Origin: Falsiroseomonas sp035644895
Lineage (GTDB): Bacteria; Pseudomonadota; Alphaproteobacteria; Acetobacterales; Acetobacteraceae
Length of the DNA stretch: 14,232 bases
Direction of reading: 5' to 3'
NCBI GenBank assembly: GCA_035644895.1
Contig: DASQNQ010000337.1
Location: 1 to 14,232 of the forward strand
The position numbers were made by a program, and so were the translations under genes. Positions 12,310 through 14,232 of the stretch are shown here, one piece after another (position 1 is the first letter of the stretch; each line of letters begins with the position of its first letter). Below the pieces are notes generated by a model. The model saw only the letters and a program-made list of their open reading frames with translations, searched no databases and was not told where the DNA came from.

Positions 12310-13809
12310 ATGGACGCACCCACCCCGCCCGACACCGGCCAGGGCTGCCATGGCGGCCGCGACACGATGCTGGAGGCCGCCAAGGCGGCCGGCAAGTCGG
12401 ATGCGATGGAGCGGCTCGCCGCCGACTACCCGCGTGGCCCGCACGACCAGCCGCAGAGCATGTGCCCCGCATTCGGCAGCTTGCGGGTCGGCCTCAGGAT
12501 GCGCCGCACGGCGACGATCCTGTCGGGCAGCGCCTGCTGCGTCTATGGCCTGACCTTCACCAGCCACTTCTACGGCGCGCGCCGGACGGTGGGCTACGTA
12601 CCCTTCAACTCCGAGACGCTCGTCACCGGCAAGCTGTTCGAGGACATCCGGGAGGCGGTGCACACCACCGCGAATCCCGAGGAGTACGACGCGGTCGTCA
12701 TCATCAACCTCTGCGTGCCGACGGCCTCCGGCGTGCCGCTGGACCTGCTGCCGAAGCAGATCAACGGCGTGCGCGTCATCGGCATCGACGTGCCGGGCTT
12801 CGGCGTGCCGACGCATGCCGAGGCGAAGGACGTGCTCGCCGGCGCCATGCTGCGCTATGCGCGGCAGGAGGCCGAGGCGGGGCCGGTCGCGAAGCCCCGC
12901 GACGTGGTGGTGGGCCAGCCCACCGTCGCCCCCATTGGCGAGATGTTCCCGGCGGACCCGCCCGGGCTCGGCGCGCTGCTGGCGCCGATGGGCCTGGCGC
13001 TCGCGCCGCAGACGCCGTCGCGCGAGTGGCGCGACCTCTACGGAGCGCTGGACTGCGAGGTCGCGGCCGCCATCCATCCCTTCTACACTGCGTCCATCCG
13101 CGAGTTCCGGGCCGCGGGGCGGCCGGTCGTCGGATCGGGTCCCGTGGGCGTCGAGGGCACGGCTGCCTGGCTCGAGGCGATCGGCCGGGCGGCGGGCCTG
13201 CCGACGTCGCGCATCGAGGCCGCGAAGGAGCGCGCGCTGCCCGCAATCCGCGCGGTGCTCGCGGCGAACCCGGTCCGCGCCCGCGTCACCGTCTCGGGCT
13301 ACGAGGGGTCGGAGTTGCTAGTCGCGCGCCTGCTCGTCGAGGCGGGGGCCGAGGTGCCCTATGTCGGCACGGCCTGCCCGCGCACTGAGTGGAGCGACGC
13401 CGACCGCGAGTGGCTGCAGGCCAAGGGCTGCCATGTGCAGTACCGCGCGAGCCTGGAGCAGGACATGGCGGCGATGCTGGAGGCAAAGCCAGACCTTGCG
13501 CTGGGCACCACGCCGCTCGTGCAGAAGGCGAAGGAGCTCGGCATCCCGGCGCTCTACTTCACCAACATGATCTCCGCGCGGCCGCTCTTCGGGCCTGCGG
13601 GCGCCGCGTCCATGGCGGCGATCGTGGCGGCGCAGACCGGCGGGCGGGAACGCTTCGGCCGCATGGTGTCCTTCTTCCAGGGCGTCGGCACGCCGGACGG
13701 TGCGGGCTACGGCTTCCGCGACAAGCCGGTCGATCCGCCCGGGTTCCGCGAGCGCCAGCGCAAGCTGCGCGCCGCGAGGGCCAAGGCCGAAGAAGCGGTG
13801 GGGAGCTGA
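12310..13809 (+). CDS. bchY: Chlorophyllide a oxidoreductase subunit BchY
   Basis: NifD-like subunit of COR. Together with BchZ it forms the catalytic heterotetramer that reduces the C7-C8 double bond of chlorophyllide a. The protein has 499 residues. Cysteines positioned to bind the [4Fe-4S] cluster are C52 (SMCPAFGSL), C76/C77 (SGSACCVYG) and C135 (NLCVPTASGVP). The ATG at 12310 is preceded by a GAGGGGG tract (12292-12298) at 11 bases. A GTG at 12301 that overlaps the bchX stop is an alternative but lacks room for a ribosome binding site. It is followed after four bases by bchZ. Later blocks such as GSGPVGVEGTAAWLE and PALYFTNMISARPLFGP also fit BchY. Confidence 0.96.
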   Translation: MDAPTPPDTGQGCHGGRDTMLEAAKAAGKSDAMERLAADYPRGPHDQPQSMCPAFGSLRVGLRMRRTATILSGSACCVYGLTFTSHFYGARRTVGYVPFNSETLVTGKLFEDIREAVHTTANPEEYDAVVIINLCVPTASGVPLDLLPKQINGVRVIGIDVPGFGVPTHAEAKDVLAGAMLRYARQEAEAGPVAKPRDVVVGQPTVAPIGEMFPADPPGLGALLAPMGLALAPQTPSREWRDLYGALDCEVAAAIHPFYTASIREFRAAGRPVVGSGPVGVEGTAAWLEAIGRAAGLPTSRIEAAKERALPAIRAVLAANPVRARVTVSGYEGSELLVARLLVEAGAEVPYVGTACPRTEWSDADREWLQAKGCHVQYRASLEQDMAAMLEAKPDLALGTTPLVQKAKELGIPALYFTNMISARPLFGPAGAASMAAIVAAQTGGRERFGRMVSFFQGVGTPDGAGYGFRDKPVDPPGFRERQRKLRAARAKAEEAVGS

Positions 13810-13813
13810 CGCG

Positions 13814-14232
13814 ATGCTCGTCCTCGACCACGACAGGGCCGGTGGATACTGGGGCGCGGTCTACGCCTTCACCGCCGTACGCGGCCTGCGCGTCGTCATC
13901 GACGGGCCCGTCGGGTGCGAGAACCTGCCGGTCACGGCCGTGCTGCACTACACGGACGCACTGCCCCCGCACGAGTTGCCGGTCGTGGTGACGGGCCTCG
14001 ACGAGGACTCGCTGTCCCAGAACGGCACGGAGGGCGCGATGAAGCGCGCCTCCGGCACGCAGGATCCCGATCTGCCTGCGGTGGTCGTCACCGGCTCGAT
14101 CGCCGAGATGATCGGCGGCGGCGTGACGCCGCAGGGCACGAACCTGCAGCGCTTCATCCCGCGCACCATCGACGAGGACCAGTGGCAGGCCGCCGACCGC
14201 GCCATCAACTGGCTCTGGACCGAGTTCGGTGC
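13814..14232 (+). CDS. bchZ: Chlorophyllide a oxidoreductase subunit BchZ (partial, 5' part)
   Basis: NifK-like subunit of COR, partner of BchY. The first 139 codons are present and the frame is open to the window edge. The N-terminus MLVLDHDRAGGYWGAVYAFT and the block IDGPVGCENLPVTAVLHYTD are typical. C35 in GPVGCEN is the expected cluster ligand contributed by this subunit. GTEGAMKRASG and VTGSIAEMIGGGV follow. The ATG at 13814 has GGGGAG just upstream, overlapping the end of bchY; the gene follows the bchY stop by four bases. In many purple bacteria puf genes lie downstream, but that is outside the window. Confidence 0.96.
   Translation, partial: MLVLDHDRAGGYWGAVYAFTAVRGLRVVIDGPVGCENLPVTAVLHYTDALPPHELPVVVTGLDEDSLSQNGTEGAMKRASGTQDPDLPAVVVTGSIAEMIGGGVTPQGTNLQRFIPRTIDEDQWQAADRAINWLWTEFG

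Noticed and set aside
11225..12472. 415-codon minus-strand frame opposite bchX
   Set aside because: Shadow of the strongly biased bchX codons; no plausible domain and no ribosome binding site context.

Overview
The window is part of a photosynthesis gene cluster (PGC) from a purple-type anoxygenic phototroph. The base composition is very GC-rich, with third codon positions mostly G or C. The proteins are typical alphaproteobacterial carotenoid (crt) and bacteriochlorophyll (bch) enzymes. The gene set and composition suggest a Rhodospirillales/Acetobacteraceae-like organism; this is inference from gene content, since no rRNA or other taxonomic marker is present. I see no tRNA, rRNA, CRISPR or insertion sequence, and no intergenic gap longer than about 170 bases.

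Layout, left to right. (1) Positions 1-2238, plus strand: the last 35 codons of crtI, then crtB (phytoene synthase, apparently cut short by an in-frame TAG), two small membrane-protein genes (110 and 57 aa) and tspO/crtK. (2) Positions 2239-4575, plus strand: a regulatory region with a perfect PpsR/CrtJ palindrome overlapping an FNR-like box, a hairpin over the ribosome binding site, then bchE (oxygen-independent Mg-protoporphyrin ester cyclase) and bchJ. (3) Positions 4580-5386, minus strand: a DUF2189-type membrane protein gene. (4) Positions 5548-5795, plus strand: two tiny coupled membrane-protein genes (36 and 45 aa). (5) Positions 5770-8159, minus strand: crtD then crtC, read leftwards; crtC has no canonical start codon at the expected place. 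(6) Positions 8160-8272: a divergent control region with a perfect PpsR/CrtJ palindrome. (7) Positions 8273-10277, plus strand: crtE and crtF. (8) Positions 10278-10355: the bchC promoter with two near-consensus PpsR/CrtJ sites 8 bp apart. (9) Positions 10356-14232, plus strand: bchC-bchX-bchY-bchZ; bchZ runs off the right end.

How the genes work together: CrtE makes geranylgeranyl diphosphate, CrtB condenses two molecules to phytoene, CrtI desaturates it, and CrtC, CrtD and CrtF hydrate, desaturate and O-methylate the acyclic carotenoid ends (spirilloxanthin/spheroidene-type pathway). BchE closes the fifth ring without oxygen. BchX, BchY and BchZ form chlorophyllide a oxidoreductase, and BchC oxidises the 3-hydroxyethyl group to acetyl on the way to bacteriochlorophyllide a. 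The repeated PpsR/CrtJ operators, and the FNR-like box at bchE, point to joint aerobic repression with an extra low-oxygen activation step for the cyclase.

The points most worth checking are the amber codon in crtB, the missing crtC start, the SD-sequestering hairpin and overlapping operators in front of bchE, and four small uncharacterised membrane proteins embedded in the cluster.
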